Below, one piece after another: positions 51,808 through 61,241 of a stretch of 64,000 nt of DNA. The stretch is from Mucilaginibacter pankratovii (lineage in GTDB: Bacteria > Bacteroidota > Bacteroidia > Sphingobacteriales > Sphingobacteriaceae): NCBI RefSeq assembly GCF_014773265.1, contig NZ_JACWMY010000008.1:248001-312000 (forward strand), read 5' to 3'. How positions within the stretch are numbered: position 1 is the stretch's first letter; each line of letters starts with the position of its first letter. A program made the position numbers and the translations under genes. The notes beneath the pieces were generated by a model. It searched no databases. It saw nothing but the letters and a program-made list of their open reading frames with translations, and was not told the DNA's origin.

Positions 51808-52305
51808 TTAGCCCCTTAAAGTTTCAGCCAATTTAGCCATTTTTATGGCAGTTACGGCAGCTTCGTCACCTTTATTACCGTGTTTTCCTCCTGCCCTGTC
51901 AATAGCCTGCTGCTGGTTATCGGTAGTAAGCACTCCAAATATAACAGGTTTCGAATATTTTATGGCAACATTACTTACCCCATTTGCAACTGCATTACAA
52001 ATAAAATCAAAATGGCGGGTTTCGCCCTGTATTACGCAGCCCAGCGTTATTACGGCATCAAACTTACCGGTTTGCAAAAGCAGCTCGGCACCGCTGGTTA
52101 ATTCAAAGCTGCCGGGCACCGGGTAGCTGTGGATGTTCTCTTCTTTAGCTCCGTATTTTATCAGGCTGTTATAGGCGCCCTGGTAAAGCGCGTTAGTGAT
52201 CTCCGCGTTCCACTCGGCAACTACAATACCAAAGGTAAAAGCTTCTGCCGATGGGATCTCGGTAGCGGTAGAAAAATCTGAAAGGTTTTTTAATGCTGAA
52301 GACAT
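51808..52305 (-). CDS. ribH: 6,7-dimethyl-8-ribityllumazine synthase
   Basis: 165 residues. Penultimate step of riboflavin synthesis, forming icosahedral or pentameric assemblies. Family motifs: FGIVVAEWNAEITNALYQGA, VPGSFELTSGAELLLQTGKFDAVITLGCVIQGETRHFDFIC with the catalytic His in GETRHFD, and FGVLTTDNQQQAIDRAGGKHGNKGDEAA. Downstream of the TPR gene on the same strand, a neighbourhood conserved in Sphingobacteriaceae. No FMN riboswitch was recognised. Confidence 0.96.
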   Translation of the reverse strand: MSSALKNLSDFSTATEIPSAEAFTFGIVVAEWNAEITNALYQGAYNSLIKYGAKEENIHSYPVPGSFELTSGAELLLQTGKFDAVITLGCVIQGETRHFDFICNAVANGVSNVAIKYSKPVIFGVLTTDNQQQAIDRAGGKHGNKGDEAAVTAIKMAKLAETLRG

Positions 52306-52437
52306 GGTTTTAGTTGTAAAAGTTACAAGAGTTGTAAAGGTTGGAAAAAGCTTAGAAAAAAGAAAGGGTTAAAAAAGAAGTAACGTTTTTCAACCCTTAC
52401 AACCTTTTTAACCCTTCTAACTCTTTTAGCCTGATTA

Positions 52438-53112
52438 CTATTTCGCTTCTGCGCGTGCTATATAAGCATCAATGCTTTGGGCTTCGGTGCTTGTAGGGTA
52501 ATCTGTTTTTATCTTTTTGTAAGTATCAGCTGCAGATTTGTTATCTTTTTTTGCCTCGTAAACCAAACCTAATTTTTTCAGGTAAACCGGAGAAAGGAAT
52601 TGGTTGTTAGCTTTATCAATCGCTTTTTTGAAGTAGGTTTCCGCTTTGTCGTAATCTTTCAATTCCACGTAAGCATCACCGGTGCTGCCGTAAGCTTCGG
52701 CTGCAACCATCATGTCATCACCGCGGTAGTTGTTAAAGTTCTCAATAGCTTTACCGTACTGGCCTTTGTTTAAATAAGCAACACCTAAGTAAAAATACGC
52801 CAGGTTTGCGGTTTTGGTGTTACTGTAGTCTGCAACAATTTTTTCTAAACCAGGGTAGCTATCAGCACCGTTAATGGCTTTATCCCAATCCTTTTTAGCC
52901 CAGTAATCCTGTGCTACATGTATTTGGTTGGCGGCTTTCACTTCTCTGTCGCCCAGGTAAAATTTAGTATAAGCTATGTATATCCCTACCATTAACACGA
53001 TAGCGCCTGCTATAAATAATAAGCTTTTTTGATTCTCCTGAACAAAGCTGCCACTCTTCACTGTTTCGGTATTCGCTGGCGTAGCTTTTGTTTTCAACTC
53101 GGTTGCTGACAT
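52438..53112 (-). CDS. TPR protein, membrane-anchored (YfgM-like)
   Basis: 224 residues. A hydrophilic N-terminus, one membrane segment (about 30-50, SLLFIAGAIVLMVGIYIAYTKFYL), then tetratricopeptide repeats (NLAYFYLGVAYLNKGQYGKAIENFNNY, AEAYGSTGDAYVELKDYDKAETYFKKAID, PVYLKKLGLVYEAKKDNKSAADTYKKI). Layout is that of YfgM, an ancillary SecYEG subunit, and of similar Bacteroidota proteins. Precedes ribH. A 122-bp spacer between them has imperfect inverted repeats (GTTACAAGAG..CTCTT). Confidence 0.87.
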   Translation of the reverse strand: MSATELKTKATPANTETVKSGSFVQENQKSLLFIAGAIVLMVGIYIAYTKFYLGDREVKAANQIHVAQDYWAKKDWDKAINGADSYPGLEKIVADYSNTKTANLAYFYLGVAYLNKGQYGKAIENFNNYRGDDMMVAAEAYGSTGDAYVELKDYDKAETYFKKAIDKANNQFLSPVYLKKLGLVYEAKKDNKSAADTYKKIKTDYPTSTEAQSIDAYIARAEAK

Positions 53113-53238
53113 TTGTATTTAAAAATTAAGTTTGCAAAACTACGGTTTTCAAAACTTTTAACAAATAATTATTTTAGGTTAGTTAAGTAGTTGATTTGGT
53201 TGATTATGAGAGGGGTTAAATAACTTCGTGGCCGTGGG

Positions 53239-53865
53239 TTATTCCATATGGTTGCTATAATACACGCGCTGGGTTGCGCGCGCATTATCAACGCTCTTAA
53301 CGGCCCATTTTTCGTCTTCGGTTATTTTTTCTTTTATAGAGCAGGTAAAGCCTATTTCGAGGCTAAAATCCCCAAGGAAATCATCGCCATAAAAACTGAT
53401 GTCGATATTTTTTGCTTCCCGGGGTAAATCCGGTACAAATACTTTCATGTGCTCTTTAAAATACCTGTACTCTGTTAAATCAAGATTGGCGCTTTTTGCT
53501 TTCCTACCGCCATCACTGCTGCTTTTTTGGCAGATAGCCAATTCCACGCTTCGATATTTCCAATTATGGATTTTATCGTAAATGGGCTTGGATAAAATTA
53601 AAAAAGGGAGTACCGACCAATAAATATATTTGAACCGAAGCTTATGTTTAATCCGTTTTCGTATAAGGAAGTAAAATCCAAGGCCAACTAACAATATAAC
53701 CATGCCCACTACAATTGAGAAGATGATTTCAAAAAACCCCATACCCCAGTAAACATCTAATGCGGAGCACGAGCAATCTGTAGCGGCTATAACGAAGTTG
53801 ATAATATAACCAGACAAAACAAAAACAGCCAAAAACGGGACCGTCCTTTTGATAAAGTTTAGCAT
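53239..53865 (-). CDS. Membrane protein of unknown function
   Basis: 208 residues. Two to three membrane helices (8-28, 42-66, about 77-92) with CSCS between the first two, then a hydrophilic C-terminal domain of about 110 residues. Unknown family. Composition resembles the neighbouring genes. Single gene in front of the R3 repeat. Confidence 0.7.
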   Translation of the reverse strand: MLNFIKRTVPFLAVFVLSGYIINFVIAATDCSCSALDVYWGMGFFEIIFSIVVGMVILLVGLGFYFLIRKRIKHKLRFKYIYWSVLPFLILSKPIYDKIHNWKYRSVELAICQKSSSDGGRKAKSANLDLTEYRYFKEHMKVFVPDLPREAKNIDISFYGDDFLGDFSLEIGFTCSIKEKITEDEKWAVKSVDNARATQRVYYSNHME

Positions 53866-53898
53866 GTTATAAACTTAAGCAATCTTCATTAATATTAT

Positions 53899-53987
53899 GG
53901 CGTTGCCTTCGGCCCGCGCTATCCGTTACAAGTCCGCACTTCGCTGCGCTGCGTTTACGGGCTTTCCACTTTTATCGCTAACGCATT
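53899..53987. repeat. Dispersed repeat R3, copy 2
   Basis: Direct copy of 8971-9060, upstream of recF. It is followed by an imperfect GAACCA/ATGAAC tandem at 54017-54054. Confidence 0.85.
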
Positions 53988-54056
53988 TTTTCTCCGGAAT
54001 CTGACAAACTATCCACCAATGAACAAATGAACCACCAAACTAATGAACCAATTGCG

Positions 54057-54064
54057 TAATTTTG
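54057..54064 (+). promoter_or_regulatory. Candidate -7 box of recF
   Basis: TAATTTTG, 7 nt before the ATG at 54072; predicts a very short or absent leader. Confidence 0.45.
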
Positions 54065-54071
54065 CCATCCC

Positions 54072-55172
54072 ATGTACCTGCAGCAACTTTCCTTTTTAAA
54101 TTTTAAAAATTATACCGAAGCCGAGCTTACCCTCAGCACCGGCGTTAATGCTTTTGTGGGGAATAACGGCGCGGGCAAAACCAACCTGCTTGATGCGGTG
54201 CACTACCTCAGCCTGTGTAAAAGCTATTTTAACCCTATAGATAGTCAGCAAATAAAACAAGGCGCCGATTTTTTTATGATCAATGGCGTGTTCGAAAAAA
54301 ATGGCAATAAGGAAGTAGTGGCCTGCGGCGTAAAACGCAATCAGAAAAAACAATTCAAACGCAATAAAAAGGATTACCAGCGCCTGGCCGATCATATTGG
54401 GCTGCTTCCCCTGGTAATGATATCGCCATATGATATCAGCATTATTATTGAAGGCAGCGAGGAGCGCCGCAAATTCATTGATAATGTAATATCGCAAACA
54501 GATAACCAATACCTGGACGAGCTGATAGCCTACAATAAGTTTTTGGCCAACCGCAACGCCATGCTGAAGCTGATAGCCGATACCGGCCGGTACGACCCCG
54601 ACCTGCTGGCTGTGCTGGATGAACAGCTCACCGCATCGGGCACGCGCATATTTGCAAAGCGCCGGGCGTTTATGGAAAGTTTCACCCCTGTTTTTAACCA
54701 GCATTACAGTTTCATCAGCGCAGGTGCCGAACAGGTGGAACTGGTGTACGAATCGCAATTATTGAACGATAACCTGGCAACCCTGCTGAAGAAGAACATC
54801 GAGCGCGACCGGATATTGGAACGCACCACCAGCGGGATCCATAAAGACGATCTGCAGTTCAACATCCACGGTATGCCCATGAAAAAGTTTGGTTCGCAAG
54901 GGCAGCAAAAATCTTTTTTGATAGCGCTTAAACTGGCCCAATACACCTTCCTTACCCAAAAAAAGGGCTTTAAACCCTTGCTGCTGCTTGATGATATATT
55001 TGATAAGCTGGATGAGGGCCGCGTAACCAAACTGATGCAAATGGTGAGCAACAACGATTTTGGGCAGGTGCTGATCACCGATACCAGCATTAGCCGCGTG
55101 CAAAATATATTTGAGGCAATAAATGTGGATGTAAAATTATTTAAAGTAGCGGAGGGAAACATCGATGCGTAA
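54072..55172 (+). CDS. recF: DNA replication/repair protein RecF
   Basis: 366-residue SMC-like ATPase that assists RecA loading at gaps with RecO and RecR. Walker A GNNGAGKT (30-37), RecF-specific MISPYDISIIIEGSEERRKFIDNVISQTD, signature GSQGQQKSFLIALKLAQ, Walker B LLLLDDIFDKLDEGRV. Full length. Overlaps the DUF721 gene by 8 bp. Confidence 0.96.
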   Translation: MYLQQLSFLNFKNYTEAELTLSTGVNAFVGNNGAGKTNLLDAVHYLSLCKSYFNPIDSQQIKQGADFFMINGVFEKNGNKEVVACGVKRNQKKQFKRNKKDYQRLADHIGLLPLVMISPYDISIIIEGSEERRKFIDNVISQTDNQYLDELIAYNKFLANRNAMLKLIADTGRYDPDLLAVLDEQLTASGTRIFAKRRAFMESFTPVFNQHYSFISAGAEQVELVYESQLLNDNLATLLKKNIERDRILERTTSGIHKDDLQFNIHGMPMKKFGSQGQQKSFLIALKLAQYTFLTQKKGFKPLLLLDDIFDKLDEGRVTKLMQMVSNNDFGQVLITDTSISRVQNIFEAINVDVKLFKVAEGNIDA

Positions 55173-55455
55173 AACAAACGACAAATCGCTTAAGGAAGCT
55201 ATTGAGCAGATGCTTAATGTTTATAAAATAAAACGCAAGTACGACGAAACCCATGTTGTAACCGCCTGGCCCGACCTGGTGGGCAAATCGGTAGCTAACC
55301 GCACCAAGGAGTTATTCATCAGGGATAAAAAACTATTTTTACGGATTGAATCTTCGGTAATAAAAAACGAGCTGGTAATGATGCGCAGCCAAATTATTGC
55401 CAAAATAAATGATGAAGCTAAAACGGTATTGGTAGAAGAAATTATCTTTTTGTAA
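55165..55455 (+). CDS. DUF721 (DciA-like) protein
   Basis: 96 residues: KSLKEAIEQMLNVYKIKRKYDETHVVTAWPDLVGKSVANRTKELFIRDKKLFLRIESSVIKNELVMM in pieces shows the full DUF721 domain, KH-like fold. DciA, the characterised member, loads replicative helicase DnaB in bacteria lacking DnaC. Translationally coupled to recF (8-bp overlap), which supports a replication role. Confidence 0.88.
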   Translation: MRKTNDKSLKEAIEQMLNVYKIKRKYDETHVVTAWPDLVGKSVANRTKELFIRDKKLFLRIESSVIKNELVMMRSQIIAKINDEAKTVLVEEIIFL

Positions 55456-55653
55456 TTACTTTCTGCCTAAGCGGATACGTGAAGAAATGCCGCGCAGGGC
55501 ATCATCCATAATATGCGAGAATGCTAAAAGGAAGATCCCCGGAAAAATAAACGCGAATTGCGCTTCGGGGTGGTACCTGAAAATATCCAGAGACACCAAA
55601 AGAATAGTCACGATTATTACCGAATAAACGACGTATTTAAACAATGATTTCAT
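55456..55653 (-). CDS. Small membrane protein, unknown function
   Basis: 65 residues: two membrane helices (about 5-24 and 33-50) and a basic C-terminus (SSRIRLGRK). No family recognised. Its stop directly abuts the end of the convergent DUF721 gene. Confidence 0.6.
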   Translation of the reverse strand: MKSLFKYVVYSVIIVTILLVSLDIFRYHPEAQFAFIFPGIFLLAFSHIMDDALRGISSRIRLGRK

Positions 55654-55736
55654 GAAGGTGTGCTAATTGGTACGTAATTGGTGTAACAACGTAAAGTTAA
55701 CAACAAATATTGTACAAAGCAAGGCCAAATAAAAAA

Positions 55737-55772
55737 TTAACCGGCTATAATAAACAGTATTACAGCCGGTTA
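55737..55772 (-). terminator. Terminator of ndk
   Basis: TTAACCGGCT/AGCCGGTTAA stem, 16-nt loop. Confidence 0.7.
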
Positions 55773-55786
55773 AAATAAATTATTTG

Positions 55787-56206
55787 TTAGAACCTTTCGA
55801 AAGCCGAGAAGAAGAAACTGCCTTCAATGTCGGCGTTTTCGTCAGAGTCAGACCCATGTACTGCGTTTGCTTCGATAGATTTGGCAAACAGGTTACGGAT
55901 GGTGCCTGCATCAGCCTTGGTAGGGTCGGTAGCACCAATTAAAGTACGGAAATCAGCAATAGCGTTATCCTTTTCTAAAATAGCCGCTACAATGGGGCCT
56001 GACGACATAAAGTTCACCAGGTCGGCGTAAAAGCCGCGCTCGCTGTGTACCGCGTAAAACTCGCCTGCTTTTTGCGCGCTTAATGCTGTGTATTTTAAAG
56101 CAACTATCTTAAAACCCGCTTTGGTGATATGGTCTAAAATAGCGCCAATGTGGCCATTAGCAACCGCATCAGGCTTTATCATTGTAAATGTTCTGTTGGT
56201 TTTCAT
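55787..56206 (-). CDS. ndk: Nucleoside-diphosphate kinase
   Basis: 139 residues, normal length. Transfers phosphate from ATP to (d)NDPs through phosphohistidine His117 in [12 protein letters not shown]. Other motifs: [47 protein letters not shown]. Cytosolic, single gene. Confidence 0.97.
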   Translation of the reverse strand: MKTNRTFTMIKPDAVANGHIGAILDHITKAGFKIVALKYTALSAQKAGEFYAVHSERGFYADLVNFMSSGPIVAAILEKDNAIADFRTLIGATDPTKADAGTIRNLFAKSIEANAVHGSDSDENADIEGSFFFSAFERF

Positions 56207-56301
56207 TTTTTGGAGTTAATCTCTTTAATTAGATTATTAAAATTGGCGCAAAAATAGCGTTTTACAACTGAAACATAAAGCTTTTACTGTTAAATAAGCT
56301 G

Positions 56302-56330
56302 TTTGTATTTAATTAATTTATTTAGCTTTG
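56302..56330 (+). promoter_or_regulatory. Promoter of nrnA-type gene
   Basis: TTTG (56302-56305), 17-nt spacer, TAGCTTTG (56323-56330), 19 nt before ATG 56350. Confidence 0.68.
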
Positions 56331-56349
56331 CAGCTTCTTTTTAAAATTG

Positions 56350-57360
56350 ATGTTGGATTTAGCCTCGCTTACAGAACTTTTAGCTCAGCCCCAAAAAATA
56401 GTTATTACTACCCATCACAAACCCGATGGTGATGCCATGGGTTCGTCCTTAGGTTTGTGGAACTATCTGGTGCAACTTGGGCACCATGCAAAGGTAATAG
56501 CACCAACAGATTACCCCGACTTTTTGGCCTGGATGCCTGGTAACGAAGAGGTGATGATCTACACCGAACATACCGAAGAAGCAGCCGTACTGATAGCCGA
56601 TGCCGACATTATCTTCTGCCTCGATTTTAACAGCCTGAGCCGTATTAACCAAATGGGCGAACTGGTAGGCGCGAGCAGTGCTTATAAAGTAATGATAGAT
56701 CATCACCTGGAGCCGCAGGATTTTGATGATTACCGCTACTGGGATATCAAGGCTTGTGCTACCGCGCAGCTGGTGTACACATTTATTGCAAACGAGCTTG
56801 GCCGCAAAGATCTGATAGATAAAGATGTGGCCACCTGCCTTTATACCGGCATTCTTACCGATTCTGCCTCCTTCCGCTTACCAAACACCACATCAGATGT
56901 GCACCGCATAGTTGCCGAACTGATAGACTGCGGCGCGGTAAACTGGCGCATACACGAATTGATATACAACAGCGCATCAGAAAACCGCCTGCGCTTGTTA
57001 GGGCATTGCCTGGCCAATTGCCTGGAGATACTGCCCGAATACAATACCGCTATAATTTCCGTTAGTAAAGCTGATCTTGCCCTGTTTGACGTAAATACCG
57101 GCGATACCGAGGGCATTGTAAATTACGCCTTGTCTATAGCCAGCATAAAGTTGGGTGCGTTTATAGTAGAGCGTAACGATATGGTAAAGCTATCTTTACG
57201 CAGTAAGGACGAGTTCCCGGCCAACGAGATCTGTAAAAAATATTTTAATGGCGGCGGGCACCGCAATGCGGCAGGCGGGCAATCAAATGATAGCTTTGCA
57301 GCCGTAGTACAAAAATTTAAATCAATATTACCAGACTATAAAAAACTATTAATACAGTAA
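56350..57360 (+). CDS. nrnA: DHH-family phosphoesterase (NrnA-like)
   Basis: 336 residues from ATG 56350. DHH domain (HHKPDGDAMGSSLGLWNYL, CLDFNSLSRINQMG, DHHLEPQDFDDY with the DHH motif) and DHHA1 domain ending in GGGHRNAAGG. NrnA degrades short oligoribonucleotides and dephosphorylates pAp; all metal ligands appear present. Eight bp precede the FKBP gene, so it may lead an operon. Confidence 0.93.
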   Translation: MLDLASLTELLAQPQKIVITTHHKPDGDAMGSSLGLWNYLVQLGHHAKVIAPTDYPDFLAWMPGNEEVMIYTEHTEEAAVLIADADIIFCLDFNSLSRINQMGELVGASSAYKVMIDHHLEPQDFDDYRYWDIKACATAQLVYTFIANELGRKDLIDKDVATCLYTGILTDSASFRLPNTTSDVHRIVAELIDCGAVNWRIHELIYNSASENRLRLLGHCLANCLEILPEYNTAIISVSKADLALFDVNTGDTEGIVNYALSIASIKLGAFIVERNDMVKLSLRSKDEFPANEICKKYFNGGGHRNAAGGQSNDSFAAVVQKFKSILPDYKKLLIQ

Positions 57361-57368
57361 AAACTAAA

Positions 57369-58343
57369 ATGAGGAAAAATGTAATGCTTATCGCGCTTGC
57401 AACCATAGGGTTAGCAAGCTGTAAAGGTGGATTTAAACAGGCCGAGGGTGGTTTGTTATATGATATACACACCGATAAATCGGGCCCAACCATTAAAACA
57501 GGCGATTTTATGAGCCTGAATCTTGTATTAAAAACCGAAGGTGATTCGGTTGTATACAGCACTTACGAAACAGGCCGCCCTGTATTGGCTCCAATGCCAA
57601 AAGAGCAGAAAAAAGGTGATATCACTACCGGTTTCCTGCTGCTTAGCGAAGGCGATAGCGCAACCTTTAAAATGAATGTCGATTCGGTATTTAAAAAAGG
57701 CCAGCCAAAACCTCCGGGCATCAAAGGCAAATACATTGTTTACAATGTTAAGGTAGAGAAAGTGATACCGCGCGGTAACCTTAGCGAAGTTGTTTTCCAG
57801 GGCCGTATATCTGAGTTTGTGAAAGCACAGTCAGAAGTGATAAAAAAAGCTGAGCCTGCAAAGATCAAAAAGTATGCTGATGACAAGAAGCTAAAAACCG
57901 CGGTTACACCATCGGGCCTTACCTATGCTATAACCACACCGGGCACCGGCGCAAATATTGCTAAAGGCGATACCGCTGTTGTAAACTATACCGGCACACT
58001 ACTAAACGGTAAAATGTTTGATAGCAGCCTGAAAGAGAACGCTGCCCAGATTGCCAAGGATACCAAGCAACCTGCAGACCCTCGCCGCCCTTTCGCGCCA
58101 ATGCACCTCCCGGTAGGTGAAGGCCGTGTAATTAGAGGATGGGACGAAGGTTTGCTGCTGTTAAACAAAGGGGCAAAAGCAACTTTTGTGATCCCGTCTG
58201 ACCTTGGCTGGGGCGAACAAGGCGCACCGCCAATGATCCCCGCTTTTGCTATTACCGTATTTACAGTAGAAGTTGTTGATATTATTCACCCGGATCCAAA
58301 CGCTCCAAAACCTGCAGCGCCACAGCCGCCTGCAATGCGATAA
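57369..58343 (+). CDS. FKBP-type peptidyl-prolyl isomerase, lipoprotein
   Basis: 324 residues with lipobox LASC (Cys18). Two FKBP-like units: an N-terminal degenerate one (about 25-130) and a C-terminal complete one (about 180-300; GDTAVVNYTGTLLNGKMFDSS, VGEGRVIRGWDEGLLLLNKGAKATFVIPSDLGWGEQG). Folding helper on the periplasmic side of a membrane. The next gene is a related FKBP, so they are a tandem duplicate. Confidence 0.92.
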   Translation: MRKNVMLIALATIGLASCKGGFKQAEGGLLYDIHTDKSGPTIKTGDFMSLNLVLKTEGDSVVYSTYETGRPVLAPMPKEQKKGDITTGFLLLSEGDSATFKMNVDSVFKKGQPKPPGIKGKYIVYNVKVEKVIPRGNLSEVVFQGRISEFVKAQSEVIKKAEPAKIKKYADDKKLKTAVTPSGLTYAITTPGTGANIAKGDTAVVNYTGTLLNGKMFDSSLKENAAQIAKDTKQPADPRRPFAPMHLPVGEGRVIRGWDEGLLLLNKGAKATFVIPSDLGWGEQGAPPMIPAFAITVFTVEVVDIIHPDPNAPKPAAPQPPAMR

Positions 58344-58359
58344 TTTTTAAACCCATTTG

Positions 58360-58389
58360 GCCTTCCGTTTAAAACGGAAGGCTTTTTTA
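58360..58389 (+). terminator. Terminator between the two FKBP genes
   Basis: GCCTTCCGTTT/AAACGGAAGGC then six Ts; the next ATG follows 2 nt later, so partial read-through is likely. Confidence 0.85.
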
Positions 58390-58391
58390 TT

Positions 58392-59363
58392 ATGAAAAAA
58401 GCTATTTATACACTATTGCTGCTTACCGGTATAACAGTAACCGCAGGCGCGCAAGGTTTCAAAACCCTGCCAAGCGGCGTGCAGTACCAGATAATTACCC
58501 CAAACATGGGCGAAAAAGTTAAAGCAAGCGACGTGGTTACTTTCCATGTTACCCAGCGTACTGATAAGGATTCGATACTGTTTAGCAGCTACAAAATGGG
58601 GCAGCCTGTTAAAGTACAGGCGCAGCCATCGCGCAACCCCGGCGATCTGATGGATATTTTGCCTTTACTGGCAGCCGGCGACAGTGCCTTTGTAAAAATA
58701 CCCGTAGATACCATTTTTAAAGGTAACGATGCGCAGCGCCCGGCCTTTTTAGCAAAAGGCGGTAATATTTTGTGCACCATAAAAGTGGTACAGATCCAAT
58801 CGTTAGCTGATGCTATTGCCGAGCGTAATGCGGGCATTGCTAAACTAAAGGCAGCCGAAGGCAGCCAGGGCGATGCCTACATTAAAAAACACGGCCTGGT
58901 TACAAAAGCTACGCCATCGGGCTTACGTTATGTGATCACTAAAGCCGGTGTTGGCCCTAAAGCACAAAAAGGCGACTCGTTAGCTGTGAATTATGCAGGC
59001 CGTTTAACCACCGAAGAGGTATTTGATACCAGTATAGAGTCGGTAGCTAAAGCCGCCGGTACCTACCAGCAGGGCCGCCCATATCAGCCGCTTACATTTG
59101 TGCTTGGTGTACAACCTTTAATTGCCGGCTGGGTAGAGGGCCTGCAGCTGCTTAACAAAGGCGCAAAAGCTACCTTCATCATACCATCGGCCATTGGCTA
59201 TGGCGAGCAGGGAAGCGGCATTATAAAGCCTTACAGCACCCTTGTGTTTGATGTGGAGATGGTGAATGTCATCCCCGGCAAACATCCTGTTGCAAAACCG
59301 AAAGCTGCTACCAAAGGAAAAACTCCGCTTAAAAAGCGACCTATCGTAAAAAAGAAAAATTAA
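58392..59363 (+). CDS. FKBP-type peptidyl-prolyl isomerase, periplasmic
   Basis: 323 residues. Signal peptide (MKKAIYTLLLLTGITVTAGAQ) without lipobox Cys. Same two-unit plan as the preceding protein; the C-terminal unit has GDSLAVNYAGRLTTEEVFDTS, GVQPLIAGWVEGLQLLNKGAKATFIIPSAIGYGEQG. Lys-rich tail (PVAKPKAATKGKTPLKKRPIVKKKN). Probably a soluble paralogue of the lipoprotein FKBP. Confidence 0.92.
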   Translation: MKKAIYTLLLLTGITVTAGAQGFKTLPSGVQYQIITPNMGEKVKASDVVTFHVTQRTDKDSILFSSYKMGQPVKVQAQPSRNPGDLMDILPLLAAGDSAFVKIPVDTIFKGNDAQRPAFLAKGGNILCTIKVVQIQSLADAIAERNAGIAKLKAAEGSQGDAYIKKHGLVTKATPSGLRYVITKAGVGPKAQKGDSLAVNYAGRLTTEEVFDTSIESVAKAAGTYQQGRPYQPLTFVLGVQPLIAGWVEGLQLLNKGAKATFIIPSAIGYGEQGSGIIKPYSTLVFDVEMVNVIPGKHPVAKPKAATKGKTPLKKRPIVKKKN

Positions 59364-59370
59364 TAAACAT

Positions 59371-59406
59371 AAAAAGCCTCCCGCAACGGAGGCTTTTTTA
59401 TTTTTG
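59371..59406 (+). terminator. Terminator abutting the tatD -7 box
   Basis: AAGCCTCC/GGAGGCTT hairpin and T-run (59371-59400). TATTTTTG (59399-59406) follows directly and ends 4 nt before ATG 59411. Confidence 0.75.
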
Positions 59407-59410
59407 CAGC

Positions 59411-60178
59411 ATGGTATTAACAGATACGCATACCCATTTGTATTACGAAACCATCGATACAAAACGGCAGGCCCTTATGCAGCGCTGCTTTGATAACGAG
59501 GTTACCCGGCTGTTTTTGCCAAATGTTGATGTAGCATCGATGCCTCTCATCTCGGGTTTACTGGAAGCCTACCCTGATAATTGCTTTGCTATGCTTGGCT
59601 TGCACCCTTGCTCGGTAAAAGAAGATTGGGAACACCAGCTTGCACTAATGCAGCCCGAATTACATAAGCACCCCATATACGCCATTGGCGAAATAGGGAT
59701 AGACCTGTATTGGGACAAAACTTTACTGGCAGAACAAACGCATGCTTTTAAGCTGCAAATAAAGTGGGCAAAACAGTTAAAATTACCCATCGTGATCCAC
59801 TGTCGCGATGCCTTTGACGAGGTTTACCAAGTATTATTGCAGGAGCAGGACGAGCACCTTCGCGGTATATTCCACTGCTTTAGCGGCACGCTGGAGCAGG
59901 CCGAAAAAGTGATTGCTCTCGGTTTTTATTTGGGGATAGGAGGCGTGGTAACCTACAAAAACGCGGGCCTGGATAAAATCTTACCAGAAATTGATCTGAA
60001 GCATATCGTTTTAGAAACTGATTCTCCGTATCTTACCCCTGTTCCGTACCGTGGTAAACCTAACGAAAGCTCTTATTTAACATACATAGCCCAAAAGGTT
60101 GCGGAACTGCATCAAATTACTGTAGAAGAAGTGGCAAACACCACCACCGAAAATTCTAAAAGAATCTTTGGGGTATAA
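59411..60178 (+). CDS. tatD: TatD-family metal-dependent hydrolase
   Basis: 255 residues, TIM-barrel nuclease or hydrolase. Metal ligands visible: His-x-His in DTHTHLY, Glu in GEIGIDLYWD, His in VIHCRDAF, His in IFHCFSG, and Asp in ETDSPYLTPVPYRGKPNESSY. Members are 3'-5' exonucleases or DNases with roles in DNA repair. Full set of ligands, cytosolic. Confidence 0.95.
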   Translation: MVLTDTHTHLYYETIDTKRQALMQRCFDNEVTRLFLPNVDVASMPLISGLLEAYPDNCFAMLGLHPCSVKEDWEHQLALMQPELHKHPIYAIGEIGIDLYWDKTLLAEQTHAFKLQIKWAKQLKLPIVIHCRDAFDEVYQVLLQEQDEHLRGIFHCFSGTLEQAEKVIALGFYLGIGGVVTYKNAGLDKILPEIDLKHIVLETDSPYLTPVPYRGKPNESSYLTYIAQKVAELHQITVEEVANTTTENSKRIFGV

Positions 60179-60206
60179 TTATTTATTAAAAGCACAAACC
60201 TGAGCA

Positions 60207-61241
60207 ATGAGCCAAATACTGATCATCTATACCGGCGGCACCATTGGTATGATGACCGATCCGGTTACTAAAACACTTGTACCCATCAACTTCGAGCAGA
60301 TAATGGATAATGTGCCCGAATTGGAGAAGCTTAACTGTAAAATTAAGGTTCATTCCTTCGAGCAGATCATCGATTCCTCAAACATGAACCCAGCAGTGTG
60401 GAGCGAACTGGCCGGTTTGATTGAAGCTAATTATGATGAAGTAGATGGCTTTGTAATCCTGCATGGCTCGGATACAATGGCCTATACCGCATCGGCATTG
60501 AGCTTTATGCTGCAAAATTTGGATAAACCGGTAATTTTCACCGGCTCACAGTTACCCATCAGCGCCGTACGTACGGATGCCAAGGAAAACCTGATGACGG
60601 CCATCGAAATTGCGAAAGCCAAAAAGAACGATAAAAGCCGCGTGCCCGAAGTTTGTATCTACTTTGATTATAAACTATTTCGTGGTAACCGCGCGTTTAA
60701 ATATAATTCCTCCAAGTTCGAGGCATTCCGCTCACCCAACTACCCTATCCTGGCCGAATCGGGCGTGCACCTGCGCTTTAGTGCGAACGATATCCGCCAG
60801 CCCGGCGAAGGACCTTTAAAGGTGCACAACAACCTCATCAGCGATGTAGCGGTATTGAAACTGTACCCCGGTATTAGCCCCAAAGTGGTGGAAACTATTT
60901 TAGGTGCCGATGTACGCGGTATTGTAATGGAAACTTTTGGTGCGGGCAACACCACTACAGATCAATGGTTTACCGACTTGCTGAAAAACGCTATCAACGC
61001 CGGAAAAGTTATCCTGGATATCTCTCAATGTAAAGTAGGTACCGTAGAGCTGGGCCGCTACGAAACCAGCAAAGAGCTGAAAGATATGGGCGTAGCCAGC
61101 GGTTTTGATATGACCTTTGAGGCCGCCGTTACCAAAATGATGTACCTCCTCGGCGAAATAGACGACCCGCTGGAAGTAAAACGCTGTTTGGAAAAGGATC
61201 TGAGGGGCGAGTTGACGGAATCGGAAGTGGTAAAAAACTAA
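60207..61241 (+). CDS. ansA: Type I L-asparaginase
   Basis: 344 residues, cytoplasmic type (no signal peptide). Both catalytic threonine motifs are present: YTGGTIGM near residue 9 and GFVILHGSDTMAYTASALSFML near 80-100. Also FTGSQLPISAVRTDAKENLMTAIEIA. Converts asparagine to aspartate and ammonia. Its stop overlaps the stop of the convergent STN gene by 4 bp. Confidence 0.95.
   Translation: MSQILIIYTGGTIGMMTDPVTKTLVPINFEQIMDNVPELEKLNCKIKVHSFEQIIDSSNMNPAVWSELAGLIEANYDEVDGFVILHGSDTMAYTASALSFMLQNLDKPVIFTGSQLPISAVRTDAKENLMTAIEIAKAKKNDKSRVPEVCIYFDYKLFRGNRAFKYNSSKFEAFRSPNYPILAESGVHLRFSANDIRQPGEGPLKVHNNLISDVAVLKLYPGISPKVVETILGADVRGIVMETFGAGNTTTDQWFTDLLKNAINAGKVILDISQCKVGTVELGRYETSKELKDMGVASGFDMTFEAAVTKMMYLLGEIDDPLEVKRCLEKDLRGELTESEVVKN

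Noticed and set aside
52316..52437. FMN riboswitch near ribH
   Set aside because: The sequence has only imperfect inverted repeats and lies downstream of ribH's upstream neighbour; no conserved RFN core could be found.
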